Below are positions 44,871 to 53,902 of a DNA stretch of 64,000 nucleotides, in pieces. This DNA is from Kiloniella sp. EL199 (GTDB taxonomy: Bacteria > Pseudomonadota > Alphaproteobacteria > Kiloniellales > Kiloniellaceae). Each line of letters begins with the position of its first letter. The first letter of the stretch is position 1. A program made the translations under genes and the position numbers. Location: assembly GCF_900313065.1 (NCBI RefSeq), contig NZ_OMPU01000004.1, positions 137,474 through 201,473 on the forward strand, given 5' to 3'. The notes beneath the pieces were generated by a model. It searched no databases, had not been told where the DNA came from, and worked only from the letters and a program-made list of their open reading frames with translations.

Positions 44871-45524
44871 TCAATTTATTTCTGCATCTATCTGATTTTC
44901 TGGTCGCGCTTTTTCAAAAGCTTCCAACTTCAGACAGTTTTCTTCTATTCTTCTTATCTCAGAAAATTTTGCGATAGAGATATCAAAGCGGTGCGCGTTA
45001 TAGAGTTGGGAAACCAGACAACAATCAGCCATTCCCGGCTCTGTTCCAATACAATATGGCCCTTCTGTTTTACGCATTTTCAAACGCTGTTCAAACGCTG
45101 ATAATCCCTCTAGAACCCAATGCGCGTACCATGTGGATTTTTGATCTTGAGAAAGTAACATTTCCCCCGTTAGGTACTTAAGAACTCGTAGATTGTTTAT
45201 CGGGTGAATGTCACAACAGACCAGTTGAGATAGGCTTCTGACAAAGGCTTTATCGGCGGCATTATTTGGTAATAAATTATGCCCAGACAGGACCTCATCC
45301 AGATATTCAATTATTGCCATTGATTGCGTTAGAGTGCCGTGTTCTTTCGTTTCCAAGACTGGCACAAGTTTTTGTGGATTTATTTCTTTATATTTATCCC
45401 CCAGTTGCTCTCCACCATTTTTAACAAGATGCACAGGTACAATATCGTATTCAACTTTTTTGAGATTCAGAGCAATTCGAACACGGTAAGCCGCTGTTGA
45501 TCTCCAATAGCTATAGAGCTTCAT
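44871..45524 (-). CDS. maiA: Maleylacetoacetate isomerase (zeta-class glutathione transferase)
   Basis: A 217-residue zeta-class GST. The active-site block YWRSTAAYRVRIALNLK matches the SSC/SST-type signature of the family, with the glutathione contacts in NPQKLVPVLE and LTQSMAIIEYLDE. It isomerises maleylacetoacetate to fumarylacetoacetate using glutathione, the step after homogentisate cleavage in tyrosine degradation, so it works downstream of hppD in this window. It follows the marR gene by three bases in the same direction, an operon. The substrate could instead be maleylpyruvate, but hppD favours the tyrosine route. Confidence 0.9.
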   Translation of the reverse strand: MKLYSYWRSTAAYRVRIALNLKKVEYDIVPVHLVKNGGEQLGDKYKEINPQKLVPVLETKEHGTLTQSMAIIEYLDEVLSGHNLLPNNAADKAFVRSLSQLVCCDIHPINNLRVLKYLTGEMLLSQDQKSTWYAHWVLEGLSAFEQRLKMRKTEGPYCIGTEPGMADCCLVSQLYNAHRFDISIAKFSEIRRIEENCLKLEAFEKARPENQIDAEIN

Positions 45525-45527
45525 TGA

Positions 45528-46025
45528 TCAAATATCCTCGACCAGTTTATCCGCCCCAAAGCATTTATCTGCATTTTTCAAAACACGAGCCATAAGCTTT
45601 TCCAGCGTTTCCTTTTCAGTTTCACTCAAACCATCAAGAATTTCCTGTTCGCGTTTCAAGACAAGTGGAATAAGCTCTTGAAGTGTATCGTTCCCCTTCT
45701 CTGTCAAAAGCAAATTCACTTTGCGCTTATCAATCTCATCCACATGGCGTTCTATAAACTCTCGCTCTAAAAGACCTTTGATCGCCCTGCTGACCTGTAC
45801 CTTATCCAGACTGGAATAGTCGACCACTTCGCTAGCTGAAAGCGGTTGGCTATTCCCTAAAACAACCATCACACGCCATTGATATACGGTTAGCCCCTTG
45901 GACTTTGTATAGACTTCGGCAATCGACTGGCTTACAGAGCGGTAAAAAACACGAACTTTATAAGGAAAAAAGTCCTTTAAATCTAATATTTCGCTATCTG
46001 GCTTTATTGAATTCTCATCGGTCAT
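45528..46025 (-). CDS. MarR-family transcriptional regulator
   Basis: A 165-residue winged-helix protein. The MarR core is visible as YQWRVMVVLGNSQPLSASEV, the recognition region DKVQVSRAIKGLLEREFIE and the wing DEIDKRKVNLLLTEKG. MarR proteins bind palindromes as dimers and are released by small aromatic acids. It is in one operon with maiA. Palindromes of the right size lie at the hppD promoter (35785-35802) and in the promoter of the TRAP operon (49103-49128), so it is the best candidate for controlling tyrosine/homogentisate genes. None was found at its own promoter. Confidence 0.9.
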   Translation of the reverse strand: MTDENSIKPDSEILDLKDFFPYKVRVFYRSVSQSIAEVYTKSKGLTVYQWRVMVVLGNSQPLSASEVVDYSSLDKVQVSRAIKGLLEREFIERHVDEIDKRKVNLLLTEKGNDTLQELIPLVLKREQEILDGLSETEKETLEKLMARVLKNADKCFGADKLVEDI

Positions 46026-46100
46026 TTTGTCTTATACGCCACGTTTTATGAATAGGTTGATTTACATTTTTGTCTGTTTAACAAATCGACATCATCTCAG

Positions 46101-47405
46101 CTAATCCATTAATAATGCCGGCAACCACATAGATAGTGCCGGGAAAAGGATTAAAAGAGCCAACCGAACAACATCTGCCATTAGAAATGCGACAACGCCT
46201 CGGCTAATCGTTTGCAATTTTAATCCAGGTGTCCCCGCCATAATGATAAACAAATTCATTCCCACAGGTGGGGTAATCAAGCCAACTTCGACAACTGAAA
46301 CCATAATCACACCGAACCAGATTGGATCAAATCCCATGTTGGTAATCAAAGGATAGATAAAGGGTAACGTCAGCAAAATCATTGATAACGCATCCATGAA
46401 ACACCCCAGGATAATATAGAAGACAATAAGCAGTATCAGGATGGTATATTTATTCCAGCCCAGTTCACTGACATAAGCTACCAAAGCTTGCGGAAGTCCC
46501 GTTGTTTCTACAAAATAATTGAACACCGCAGTTCCAATAAGAATCATAAAAATCATTCCGGTTGAACTCGCGGTTTCTTCCAAACATTCGATAAATGTAT
46601 GGCGATCCATTTTCCTCTTGAGCAATGCAAGAACAAAGGCCCCTATAGCCCCTATCGCAGCGGCTTCTGTTGGGGAAAACCATCCAGCGTAAATTCCACC
46701 AATGACAACAGCAAATAACAGGATAACCGGCCAGACATTTAGCATGGAAATTACCCGCCCGGACCAGTCAACAGGTATATCTGCGGGGGCCAAGCCGGGA
46801 TTTTTGGCCGTTTTTATTCTTACGGCCAGCATGTAAAGTATCGTCGCAAGTAAACCGGGTATGAGAGCCGCAGCAAAAAGACGACCGATCGATTGCTCTG
46901 TCAAAATGGCATAGATCACCATAATAACGCTGGGAGGGATCAAAACCCCGAGTGTTCCACCAGCAGCAATTGTTGCGCTCGCCAAGCCATCGTCGTAATT
47001 CCGACGGCGCATTTCGGGCATTGCAACACGACACATGGTCGCTGCCGTTGCCAAAGACGATCCGCAGATGGCACCAAATGCAGCGCAAGCCCCAACCGTT
47101 GCCATAGCCAATCCACCCTTGTAATGCCCGATAAAAGCGTGCGCAGCATCATAGAGTGCCCTGGATAACCCTGCTTTCGAAGAAAAGACACCCATCAAGA
47201 TAAATAGTGGAATGACAGATAATGAATAAGGGAAAATTGATTCGAAGGGAACAGACCCCATAATAAAAGCAACGGAATCAAATCCGTTAATAATTAAACC
47301 GCCAACCATACCAACAATCCCCATCGCAATGGCAATGGGGACTCTGATGGCAATTAAACCAAAAAGAATAGCAAAAGCAACGAGACCAATAGTCGTCGAT
47401 GTCAT
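46101..47405 (-). CDS. TRAP transporter large permease (DctM type)
   Basis: A 434-residue inner-membrane protein with about 12 membrane segments. DctM motifs include RVPIAIAMGIVG, SVIPLFILMGVFSS and the C-terminal GLITPPVGMNLFIIMAGTPG. I chose the ATG at 47405, which overlaps the stop of the small permease gene in ATGA; an upstream frame to 47531 reads through the other gene. It is the last gene of a P-Q-M operon transcribed toward marR-maiA. An aromatic-acid substrate is possible because of the neighbouring genes and shared operator, but this is inferred. Confidence 0.93.
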   Translation of the reverse strand: MTSTTIGLVAFAILFGLIAIRVPIAIAMGIVGMVGGLIINGFDSVAFIMGSVPFESIFPYSLSVIPLFILMGVFSSKAGLSRALYDAAHAFIGHYKGGLAMATVGACAAFGAICGSSLATAATMCRVAMPEMRRRNYDDGLASATIAAGGTLGVLIPPSVIMVIYAILTEQSIGRLFAAALIPGLLATILYMLAVRIKTAKNPGLAPADIPVDWSGRVISMLNVWPVILLFAVVIGGIYAGWFSPTEAAAIGAIGAFVLALLKRKMDRHTFIECLEETASSTGMIFMILIGTAVFNYFVETTGLPQALVAYVSELGWNKYTILILLIVFYIILGCFMDALSMILLTLPFIYPLITNMGFDPIWFGVIMVSVVEVGLITPPVGMNLFIIMAGTPGLKLQTISRGVVAFLMADVVRLALLILFPALSMWLPALLMD

Positions 47406-47932
47406 GACTTCGTAGCCCCCTCTTCTTCTAATGGATTTTGTCTTTTTCCAATCAGATTTAAGAAGCTGGTGATTAACAATCCAACAGAAATTATTCCTGA
47501 TAATGCAGAGCCAACTAAAACAGGTATCCAATAATAAATCATCGGCAAACCAAGGGTGATCGAAATATCGCCATATTGATGCTGTTGCTCAGCCTGCTGA
47601 AAACCAAACCAGGCAATGGCGCTCATAAAGATAACGCAAAGAACCATTCCCAAGGCTTGGCACAACGCGGCCGCCTTTTCCGGCATACGTTCAGATAAAA
47701 TGGATACCGCAACATGGCTTTTTTTCATAAAAGCATAGGGTATTGAGAGATATGCAGCCGACATAACCATCAGCTGCACCAAATCAATGGTGCCATAAAT
47801 CCCTACGTTATCAATCTTTCTCAAAACAACATCCACCGTTGTAATGAGCATTGCGCCCAGTAAAAACAAGATCGCAACCCAAGCAACATATTTAATTAGA
47901 TGATTAAAATATTTAGATATTGTTATAATCAT
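47402..47932 (-). CDS. TRAP transporter small permease (DctQ type)
   Basis: A 176-residue protein with four membrane segments, as in DctQ subunits, containing the family-like block KKSHVAVSILSERMP. The C-terminus is short and acidic (NPLEEEGATKS). It sits between the binding protein and the large permease genes, in the usual P-Q-M order, and overlaps the large permease gene by four bases. It supports the large subunit in the inner membrane. Confidence 0.9.
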   Translation of the reverse strand: MIITISKYFNHLIKYVAWVAILFLLGAMLITTVDVVLRKIDNVGIYGTIDLVQLMVMSAAYLSIPYAFMKKSHVAVSILSERMPEKAAALCQALGMVLCVIFMSAIAWFGFQQAEQQHQYGDISITLGLPMIYYWIPVLVGSALSGIISVGLLITSFLNLIGKRQNPLEEEGATKS

Positions 47933-47958
47933 TCTTCACACGAACAGCTCTACGATGA

Positions 47959-47998
47959 CTTGAAAATGGTCACTTCAAGCGATGGTTAAAGCGACCAT
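47959..47998 (-). promoter_or_regulatory. Overlapping inverted repeats between dctP and dctQ
   Basis: CTTGAA / TTCAAG (47959-47979) overlaps ATGGTC / GACCAT (47966-47998), so the two hairpins cannot form together. On the minus strand the second is followed by TTTTC. It could work as a partial terminator that lowers permease expression relative to the binding protein. Confidence 0.45.
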
Positions 47999-48008
47999 CT
48001 GAAAGGGA

Positions 48009-49034
48009 TTACTGTTCGTATTTTGCGATAGATTTTACCGCAGCACCATAGATTTCCTGTGCATTATCCACGCCCGCCTCTTCCAAATTTTTTAGATAAT
48101 TTTCTGTGGTCGGTTCTAGAGAACGACGCCATTCTTCCCTTTGATTGTCGTCAAGAACAACAATTGGGCTTCCCTTTTTCTTGATATCTTCAAGGCCCGG
48201 TTTATCCCAGTTATCCCACCATGGGCCAAACTTCGCGACCAGGGTTTCACCAGACATGTCATCTATGATCGTTCTGATTTTTTCCGGTAACGCGTTATAC
48301 TTTTTCTCGTTCATGATGAAATAAAAGCTTGTTGTATAAGCTTTTGCATCAAGATGATAATCCAGAACCTCAGCGAGCTTAAAGCCATGAACCCCGTCAT
48401 ACGGAAATATTGTACCGTCGATCACACCCTTTTGAAGGTTTTCATAGACTTGTGTCGGAGGGAGACCAACCGGTGTTGCCCCAAGTTGCTTGAGCATCAT
48501 GGATGTTGCCGCAGAAGGTGCGCGCACACGTAATCCTGCAAGGTCTTCCATGTTTTTAACCTGCTTTCCACGGGTATGAATAAGGCCGGGGTTATGAGCA
48601 TGTAAGGCGAGTACCTTTAGGCCTTTATATTCTTCGGCAAGGTAGGTCGGATACAAATCCCATAATGTACGGGATGCTGCATCAGATGATTTTGTCATGA
48701 ATGGCAAATCCATGATCAAGGTACGTGGCAAACGTCCACGGGGAAATCCGGTAAGGCCATGAGAAATATCAACAACACCTGCCTTTACCTGATCATACTG
48801 CTTCGCGACATGACCAAAGGCAGATCCGGCAGGAAAGATAGTTACCTTGACCTGCCCCTCGCTCCGCTCTTCGAGCTCTTTAGCCCATGGTTCAAGGAAT
48901 TGCGTTTGGGTTGGATGAGACGATGGTAAAAAATGACTTAACTTTAATTCTATTTCTGCCCCGACAGCATTCGAAAAAATCGTCGTCAATGTCGTGGTTG
49001 CAACTGTTGCCAACGCAATGAGTGTACGTTTCAT
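48009..49034 (-). CDS. TRAP transporter solute-binding protein (DctP type)
   Basis: A 341-residue periplasmic binding protein. The signal peptide MKRTLIALATVATTTLTTI ends near AVGA, and the mature part begins EIELKLSHFLPSSHPTQTQ, the usual DctP N-terminus. It has GLRVRAPSAATSMMLKQLGA, including the arginine that binds the ligand carboxylate in many members, and VIDGTIFPYDG. It heads the P-Q-M operon. Its promoter contains the 26-base palindrome at 49103-49128, related to that at hppD, so it may import a substrate of the tyrosine/homogentisate pathway. Confidence 0.92.
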   Translation of the reverse strand: MKRTLIALATVATTTLTTIFSNAVGAEIELKLSHFLPSSHPTQTQFLEPWAKELEERSEGQVKVTIFPAGSAFGHVAKQYDQVKAGVVDISHGLTGFPRGRLPRTLIMDLPFMTKSSDAASRTLWDLYPTYLAEEYKGLKVLALHAHNPGLIHTRGKQVKNMEDLAGLRVRAPSAATSMMLKQLGATPVGLPPTQVYENLQKGVIDGTIFPYDGVHGFKLAEVLDYHLDAKAYTTSFYFIMNEKKYNALPEKIRTIIDDMSGETLVAKFGPWWDNWDKPGLEDIKKKGSPIVVLDDNQREEWRRSLEPTTENYLKNLEEAGVDNAQEIYGAAVKSIAKYEQ

Positions 49035-49102
49035 CCTATAACCTTCCCGCTCTTTTTTTATTTCAGTATGTGCAGATCTTAAAGTTATTTATTTGCAGGA
49101 CG

Positions 49103-49132
49103 AGTATAGTTTCATGTGAAACTATACTGCAA
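49103..49132 (-). promoter_or_regulatory. TRAP operon promoter with a perfect 26-base palindrome
   Basis: Arms AGTATAGTTTCA (49103-49114) and its exact complement (49117-49128) are separated by two bases. On the minus strand TTGCAG (49132-49127) and TATACT (49108-49103), 18 bases apart, could be the -35 and -10, so a bound dimer would block RNA polymerase. The core TAGTTTCATGTGAAACTA differs from the hppD site by two bases. Confidence 0.75.
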
Positions 49133-49172
49133 GCTATTCTTGCAACTCATTGCATAGACAATGTAATTTCCT

Positions 49173-51242
49173 CTACATATGATCTCTGGGAATAGCTTTT
49201 TGATAGTCACGGGCAAAAATCTCTTTATCCCCTTCGTAAGCATTCATTTTACCTGAAATATCAAAATTATCTGCATTTAAAACCATTGAAACGTCAGTTT
49301 CCAGTTTGATTGACCAACCATCGCGAGACATATAACAGCACCATTGTGACGTTGCTTCCGCTCCCAAGGGCGTATCAGGATTTACAGACCATTTGGTAAA
49401 GCTGGTATGCCTGACATGTAAAGCGTGTCCCAGAATTTCAGTTGTCCCTGTATCATCCTCGGTAATGTAATGTGTCCGATTTCCAGCGAGGTCCTTTTCA
49501 ACTCTGCGCTCTGTCTTAGATGGCGTAATATCTTTGTAAGCAGGTAACGGATTTGCATCTTCTGGTTCAGGCATATGAATTTCATCATTGACTATCGTCT
49601 GATTACCCGTAGCTCTTGCCGGCAATGAAAGTGCCGTGTTTTCCCCAAGGGAAATTGAAGCTGTTACATGATAGGGTGACGGCATGATTAATGGCCAATA
49701 GGCTGTGGATATTGAAACTCTAATTCGGTGCCCAGGTAAAAACCGATAACCGATATGATCTAGTATTACCGTGATATCTTCTGCCTGCCCCGGTATCATT
49801 TCCTTTGGCGTTTCGTTGTTATGGCGATGCGCCAAATTCAAAACACCAAAACATACGCGATGAGATACACCGTCAGGATGCACATCGATCAATCGTACGG
49901 CCAGATTTCCAAGCGGCGCATCAATTGCCACGTTTAAAGATAACGTTGGTTGGCCAAGGATCTCAATTGCGTCACTAAGAATATCTGTTTCAAAGACCAA
50001 AGATCCCCCATCATCAATGCGTTGATCGCCCGGTGTTTCCGTATCTGGTTTCAAGGCAAAGACCTCACCACAGGCAATACCTGTATCTTCGGGAGAACAG
50101 ATAGATAATCGGCCTCCACAATCATTTCTACTTGTCTCAGTAAGACTGTGATCTGCATTCAAGTATAATTTTTGCATCGAAATATTATTGGATGGCCAGG
50201 TTTCTTCTTTAACCCATCTTCCCTCTTCATGTTCTCGCCAGCGAGAAGGTTTAACATTCTGCGAGATATAAGCACGATAGGCCGGTAAACTTTCTGCTTC
50301 ATTTTGTTCATCACAAAGCCAACGATCCCACCAACGAAGCGCTTCCTGATGAAAATTTGATCTGGGATGAGGATATGCAAAATGCGGATATTTGTGAACC
50401 CAGGGGCCGTTAATGGCCTTGGTGAGGTTTGGCATATTCTTAGCTGCTTCGGGTGGTGCATTCTTATAGGCGTCAGCCCAACCGGAAATTACCAAACTTG
50501 GAATTTCCACCGCACCATAATCCTGTTCAATCGAACCATGCTTCCAAAAATCATCATACCGTTGATGAGATAACCATTCATCCAGAACAAGGTTTGCGCC
50601 CTCTAAGCGATCAAGCCACATATCCCGCCACTTATCGCCAACCAAATCAGGATCAGGGGGACGATTTGCAAAACATTGCATCACACCAGACCAGGACAGG
50701 TTTGAATTCAGGTGGCAGCCGCTTTTATAATGAATATCAGAATTATATCGATCAACCGTAGAACCAATCGATATAATTGCTTTTAATGGTTCCGGTCGCA
50801 AAGCCGCAATTTGCAAGGCATTAAAGCCCCCCCATGATATGCCCATCATGCCTAGCTTGCCGTTGCACCAGTGCTGTTCCGCTATCCAGTTAATTGCTTC
50901 TACGCCATCAGCAAGTTCGCGAGGGGAATACTCATCATCAAAAACCCCGTCAGATTCACCTGTTCCAGATATATCGACACGGATCCCTGCGTATCCTGCT
51001 TTGGCAAAGACCGGATAGGTGCTTTCATCTCTCTGTGCTGTTCCATCACGCTTACGATAAGGAAGATACTCAAAGATCGCAGGAACGGACTTAATTCCCC
51101 CCTCTTCGACTTCAACCAAATCAGGCATCCAGATACGCGCAGACAGTTGGCGACCATCCTTTAGTGGTATCCAGATGTTTTCCCAGACACAGAAACCGTC
51201 GTGTTGAGTGACATTTGATTGGGGTTGGAAGCTTGTCGCCAT
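49173..51242 (-). CDS. CocE/NonD-family hydrolase (X-Pro dipeptidyl-peptidase S15 fold)
   Basis: About 689 residues. The alpha/beta-hydrolase domain has the serine nucleophile in MMGISWGGFNALQ and FWKHGSIEQDYGAVEIP in the cap region. A C-terminal jelly-roll domain (about 400-580) is typical of CocE and X-Pro peptidases (VAIDAPLGNLAVRLIDVHPDG). Members hydrolyse esters or N-terminal Xaa-Pro bonds. The actual substrate is unknown. ATG 51242 is chosen since GAGGTG lies five bases upstream. There is no signal peptide, so it is cytoplasmic. It lies downstream of the peptide-type ABC operon, separated by a terminator, so a role in processing imported peptides is only a suggestion. Confidence 0.88.
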   Translation of the reverse strand: MATSFQPQSNVTQHDGFCVWENIWIPLKDGRQLSARIWMPDLVEVEEGGIKSVPAIFEYLPYRKRDGTAQRDESTYPVFAKAGYAGIRVDISGTGESDGVFDDEYSPRELADGVEAINWIAEQHWCNGKLGMMGISWGGFNALQIAALRPEPLKAIISIGSTVDRYNSDIHYKSGCHLNSNLSWSGVMQCFANRPPDPDLVGDKWRDMWLDRLEGANLVLDEWLSHQRYDDFWKHGSIEQDYGAVEIPSLVISGWADAYKNAPPEAAKNMPNLTKAINGPWVHKYPHFAYPHPRSNFHQEALRWWDRWLCDEQNEAESLPAYRAYISQNVKPSRWREHEEGRWVKEETWPSNNISMQKLYLNADHSLTETSRNDCGGRLSICSPEDTGIACGEVFALKPDTETPGDQRIDDGGSLVFETDILSDAIEILGQPTLSLNVAIDAPLGNLAVRLIDVHPDGVSHRVCFGVLNLAHRHNNETPKEMIPGQAEDITVILDHIGYRFLPGHRIRVSISTAYWPLIMPSPYHVTASISLGENTALSLPARATGNQTIVNDEIHMPEPEDANPLPAYKDITPSKTERRVEKDLAGNRTHYITEDDTGTTEILGHALHVRHTSFTKWSVNPDTPLGAEATSQWCCYMSRDGWSIKLETDVSMVLNADNFDISGKMNAYEGDKEIFARDYQKAIPRDHM

Positions 51243-51288
51243 ATTACACCTCAAGAACTATATCAGGAAAAATAAACAGCTATAAAAA

Positions 51289-51330
51289 AACTGGATACGA
51301 AGACCTTATCGAAAGTTTTCGCACCCAGTT
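51289..51330 (-). terminator. Terminator of the peptide-type ABC/phosphodiesterase operon
   Basis: On the minus strand AACTGG / CCAGTT, with an inner CGAA / TTCG pairing, is followed by TTTTTTT. It lies 30 to 71 bases after the phosphodiesterase stop codon. Confidence 0.72.
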
Positions 51331-51359
51331 ACAATTAAAACAGACAAAATATAGTCAGT

Positions 51360-52199
51360 TTACTTCAAAAAAGGCTTTGCCTTCATCGTATCTGCAATCG
51401 ATGCACCCATCCTGGAAAGAATTGTCGGAGCAAGCTGCAGTTGATCGAGTAACACATCTTCTTCCGGTCCGTCACCGCCGCCAAACCAATACAGCGCAAC
51501 ATCCTGTTGATCGTCTCCCCGACCACCGTGGTGTCCACGATCTGATTGTCCGTGATCAGCTGTTACGATGACTTCGTAACCATTCTTGATCCAGCGTGGC
51601 AAGAAATGTGCAAGCATCGCATCTATAGCAAAGCAGGCGTGATCCATTTCGCCGCAATCATGCCCAAACCTGTGCCCCATGGAATCAAGGGTACATGTAT
51701 GAAGGATGCCGTAATCGATTTTATGACGTTCCGTCAACATGGTCAGTGTGGCAAATAAATCCGCATCTGACGGGGTCATCTGGTTTTTGTGTCCATAGCC
51801 GGTCATGGTATGAAAACGACCATAATTAATAGGGCTGTCTTCTTCGTCATATTCAATATCACGAACCATATCAAAAGGTGCACGATTAAAGAATTCAGAC
51901 CAGAATGAATGCGTGACAGCACCAGTTTTTCCGCCAGCTGCCCGTACCTGACTAAAGATATCAGCCTGTTTAACACGGAAAATGGACTCATTAGACACAA
52001 CATGATGCTGTTGCGGCGTTACCCCCGTATGAATCGAGGCATAACAGGATGCAGATGTTGATGGCAGTACTGCGCGCATTTTCCAGACACGTGCTTCACC
52101 GGATTGAACCCAGCCTTCCAGGTTGCCCATATAACGCCGCGCATCTCTCCAGGGTTGACCATCCAAAATGATCAACAACACTTTATTTTTAAGAGCCAA
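51360..52199 (-). CDS. Type I phosphodiesterase/nucleotide pyrophosphatase-like protein
   Basis: About 279 residues of the alkaline phosphatase superfamily. It starts at once with LLIILDGQPWRD (metal aspartate). It has a serine-rich nucleophile loop LPSTSASCYASIHTG, then DSMGHRFGHD and TADHGQSDRGHHGG, the remaining metal ligands. It should split phosphodiester or phosphomonoester bonds. I chose the TTG at 52199 because GGGGAGGT lies six bases upstream and the family motif follows directly; a longer frame overlaps the ATPase gene. It is the last gene of the dipeptide-type ABC operon, which suggests that the imported compound carries a phosphate ester, an inference. Confidence 0.85.
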   Translation of the reverse strand: MALKNKVLLIILDGQPWRDARRYMGNLEGWVQSGEARVWKMRAVLPSTSASCYASIHTGVTPQQHHVVSNESIFRVKQADIFSQVRAAGGKTGAVTHSFWSEFFNRAPFDMVRDIEYDEEDSPINYGRFHTMTGYGHKNQMTPSDADLFATLTMLTERHKIDYGILHTCTLDSMGHRFGHDCGEMDHACFAIDAMLAHFLPRWIKNGYEVIVTADHGQSDRGHHGGRGDDQQDVALYWFGGGDGPEEDVLLDQLQLAPTILSRMGASIADTMKAKPFLK

Positions 52200-52267
52200 G
52201 AGATTACCTCCCCAAACAGCACTGATATTAGCCAATGTTCTATATTGGCAGTGGATATAAGTGCCGA

Positions 52268-53902
52268 CTAATTGCCGGCACTTTCCATTTTTCGATGCGC
52301 CAAAACTTCTTCCAACCACCCCAGCTTCATTTCAGGCACAGAGGAAAGTAGTAGGTCAGTGTAATCATCGAAAGGAGGTGAAAGAACCTCGGATTTGGTT
52401 CCATATCTCACCAATTCCCCAAGATACATAACAGCAATGGAATCAGATATTGATTTTACTGTTGCAAGATCGTGGGTAATAAAGAGATAGGCGACATTCT
52501 CAATCTTTTGCAAATCAAGCAAAAGCTTCAAAATACCATCAGCAACCAGTGGATCGAGCGCAGATGTAACCTCATCACAAATAACAAGCTTGGGTTTTGC
52601 CGCCAATGAACGTGCAATACAGACACGCTGCTTCTGACCACCGGAAAGTTCTGCGGGATAACGGTCAATGAACATTTCACCCATTTCAATTTCGTCCAGC
52701 AGTTCAACAACGCGTTTGCGTTTTTCAGCGCCTTTCATGCCGAAATAAAGTTCAAGCGGGCGACCAATAATTTGCCCGACAGTCTGGCGGGGGTTCATTG
52801 CCACATCAGCCATCTGATAGATCATCTGAAGTTCGCGCAGATCATCAAGGCTTCGATCAACCAGAGCCGGAGTTAGCTCTTTACCATCAAAGACAATACG
52901 CCCCTCACTTGGGGGTAAAAGCCCTGTAATCACCCGTGCCAACGTTGATTTTCCTGAGCCAGATTCCCCAACAACAGCCAGTGTTTGACCCGCATGAATA
53001 TCTACAGAGACATCTTTCAGAACTTTAATGGTGCCTTCATAAGATGCCGTAATATTCTCTACACGAAGGATAGGATTGTCTGTCGGCTTTTTTTCTTCAT
53101 GGGTGATCGAATGCGCCTTTACCAGTTCCTGTGTGTATTCTTCTTTCGGGGCTTCAATAATTTGCTGAACAGTTCCATGTTCAACCATATTACCGTGTCG
53201 CAAAACAAGAATTTCATCAGAAACCTGTGCAACCACAGCCAGATCATGAGTAATGTACAATGCAGCAACGCCTGTATCTTTGATGGCTTTTTTAATCGCC
53301 GCCAAAACGTCAATCTGGGTTGTTACATCAAGCGCTGTTGTCGGTTCGTCAAAAACAATCAGATCAGGCTTCGGGCACAGTGCCATAGCCGTCATAACAC
53401 GTTGTAACTGTCCGCCAGATACCTGATGCGGATAACGATTACCGATGTTTTCCGGATCGGGAAGCCCCAAAGATCTGAAGAGCTCAACAGCACGTTCTTC
53501 TGCTTGCGCTTTGCTTGAAAGCCCATGCAACAATGTGGTTTCGATAACCTGGTCCATCAAACGCATGGCCGGGTTAAAAGAAGCCGCCGCAGACTGGGAA
53601 ACATAAGTAACTTCCCTGCCCCGCAATTCCCTTAAACCATGGGCCTGAATTTTCAGTATATCGCGCCCATTGACGAAAACCTCGCCACCGGTAATTTCAA
53701 CACCACCCCGGCCATAGCTCATCGAAGAAAGGCCAATGGTTGATTTCCCCGCACCACTTTCGCCAATCAATCCCATAACCTGACCTTTTTTCAGGATAAG
53801 AGAGACATCATGAACAATGGTAATATCGTGCGGTTTTTCACCCGGAGGATAGACGGTTGCACCAATTTTGAGGTTCTTAATCTCAAGAAGATTATCAGAC
53901 AT
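52268..53902 (-). CDS. Dipeptide/oligopeptide ABC transporter, fused double ATP-binding protein
   Basis: A 544-residue protein with two nucleotide-binding domains, equal to DppD and DppF in one chain. Domain 1 (about 1-260) has Walker A GESGAGKST and signature VSGGQLQRV. Domain 2 (about 280-535) has Walker A GESGSGKST and signature LSGGQKQRV. It powers import through the two permeases. Its ATG overlaps the stop of the preceding permease gene in TAATG. Codon use here is ordinary for the window, unlike in the two permease genes before it. Confidence 0.94.
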   Translation of the reverse strand: MSDNLLEIKNLKIGATVYPPGEKPHDITIVHDVSLILKKGQVMGLIGESGAGKSTIGLSSMSYGRGGVEITGGEVFVNGRDILKIQAHGLRELRGREVTYVSQSAAASFNPAMRLMDQVIETTLLHGLSSKAQAEERAVELFRSLGLPDPENIGNRYPHQVSGGQLQRVMTAMALCPKPDLIVFDEPTTALDVTTQIDVLAAIKKAIKDTGVAALYITHDLAVVAQVSDEILVLRHGNMVEHGTVQQIIEAPKEEYTQELVKAHSITHEEKKPTDNPILRVENITASYEGTIKVLKDVSVDIHAGQTLAVVGESGSGKSTLARVITGLLPPSEGRIVFDGKELTPALVDRSLDDLRELQMIYQMADVAMNPRQTVGQIIGRPLELYFGMKGAEKRKRVVELLDEIEMGEMFIDRYPAELSGGQKQRVCIARSLAAKPKLVICDEVTSALDPLVADGILKLLLDLQKIENVAYLFITHDLATVKSISDSIAVMYLGELVRYGTKSEVLSPPFDDYTDLLLSSVPEMKLGWLEEVLAHRKMESAGN

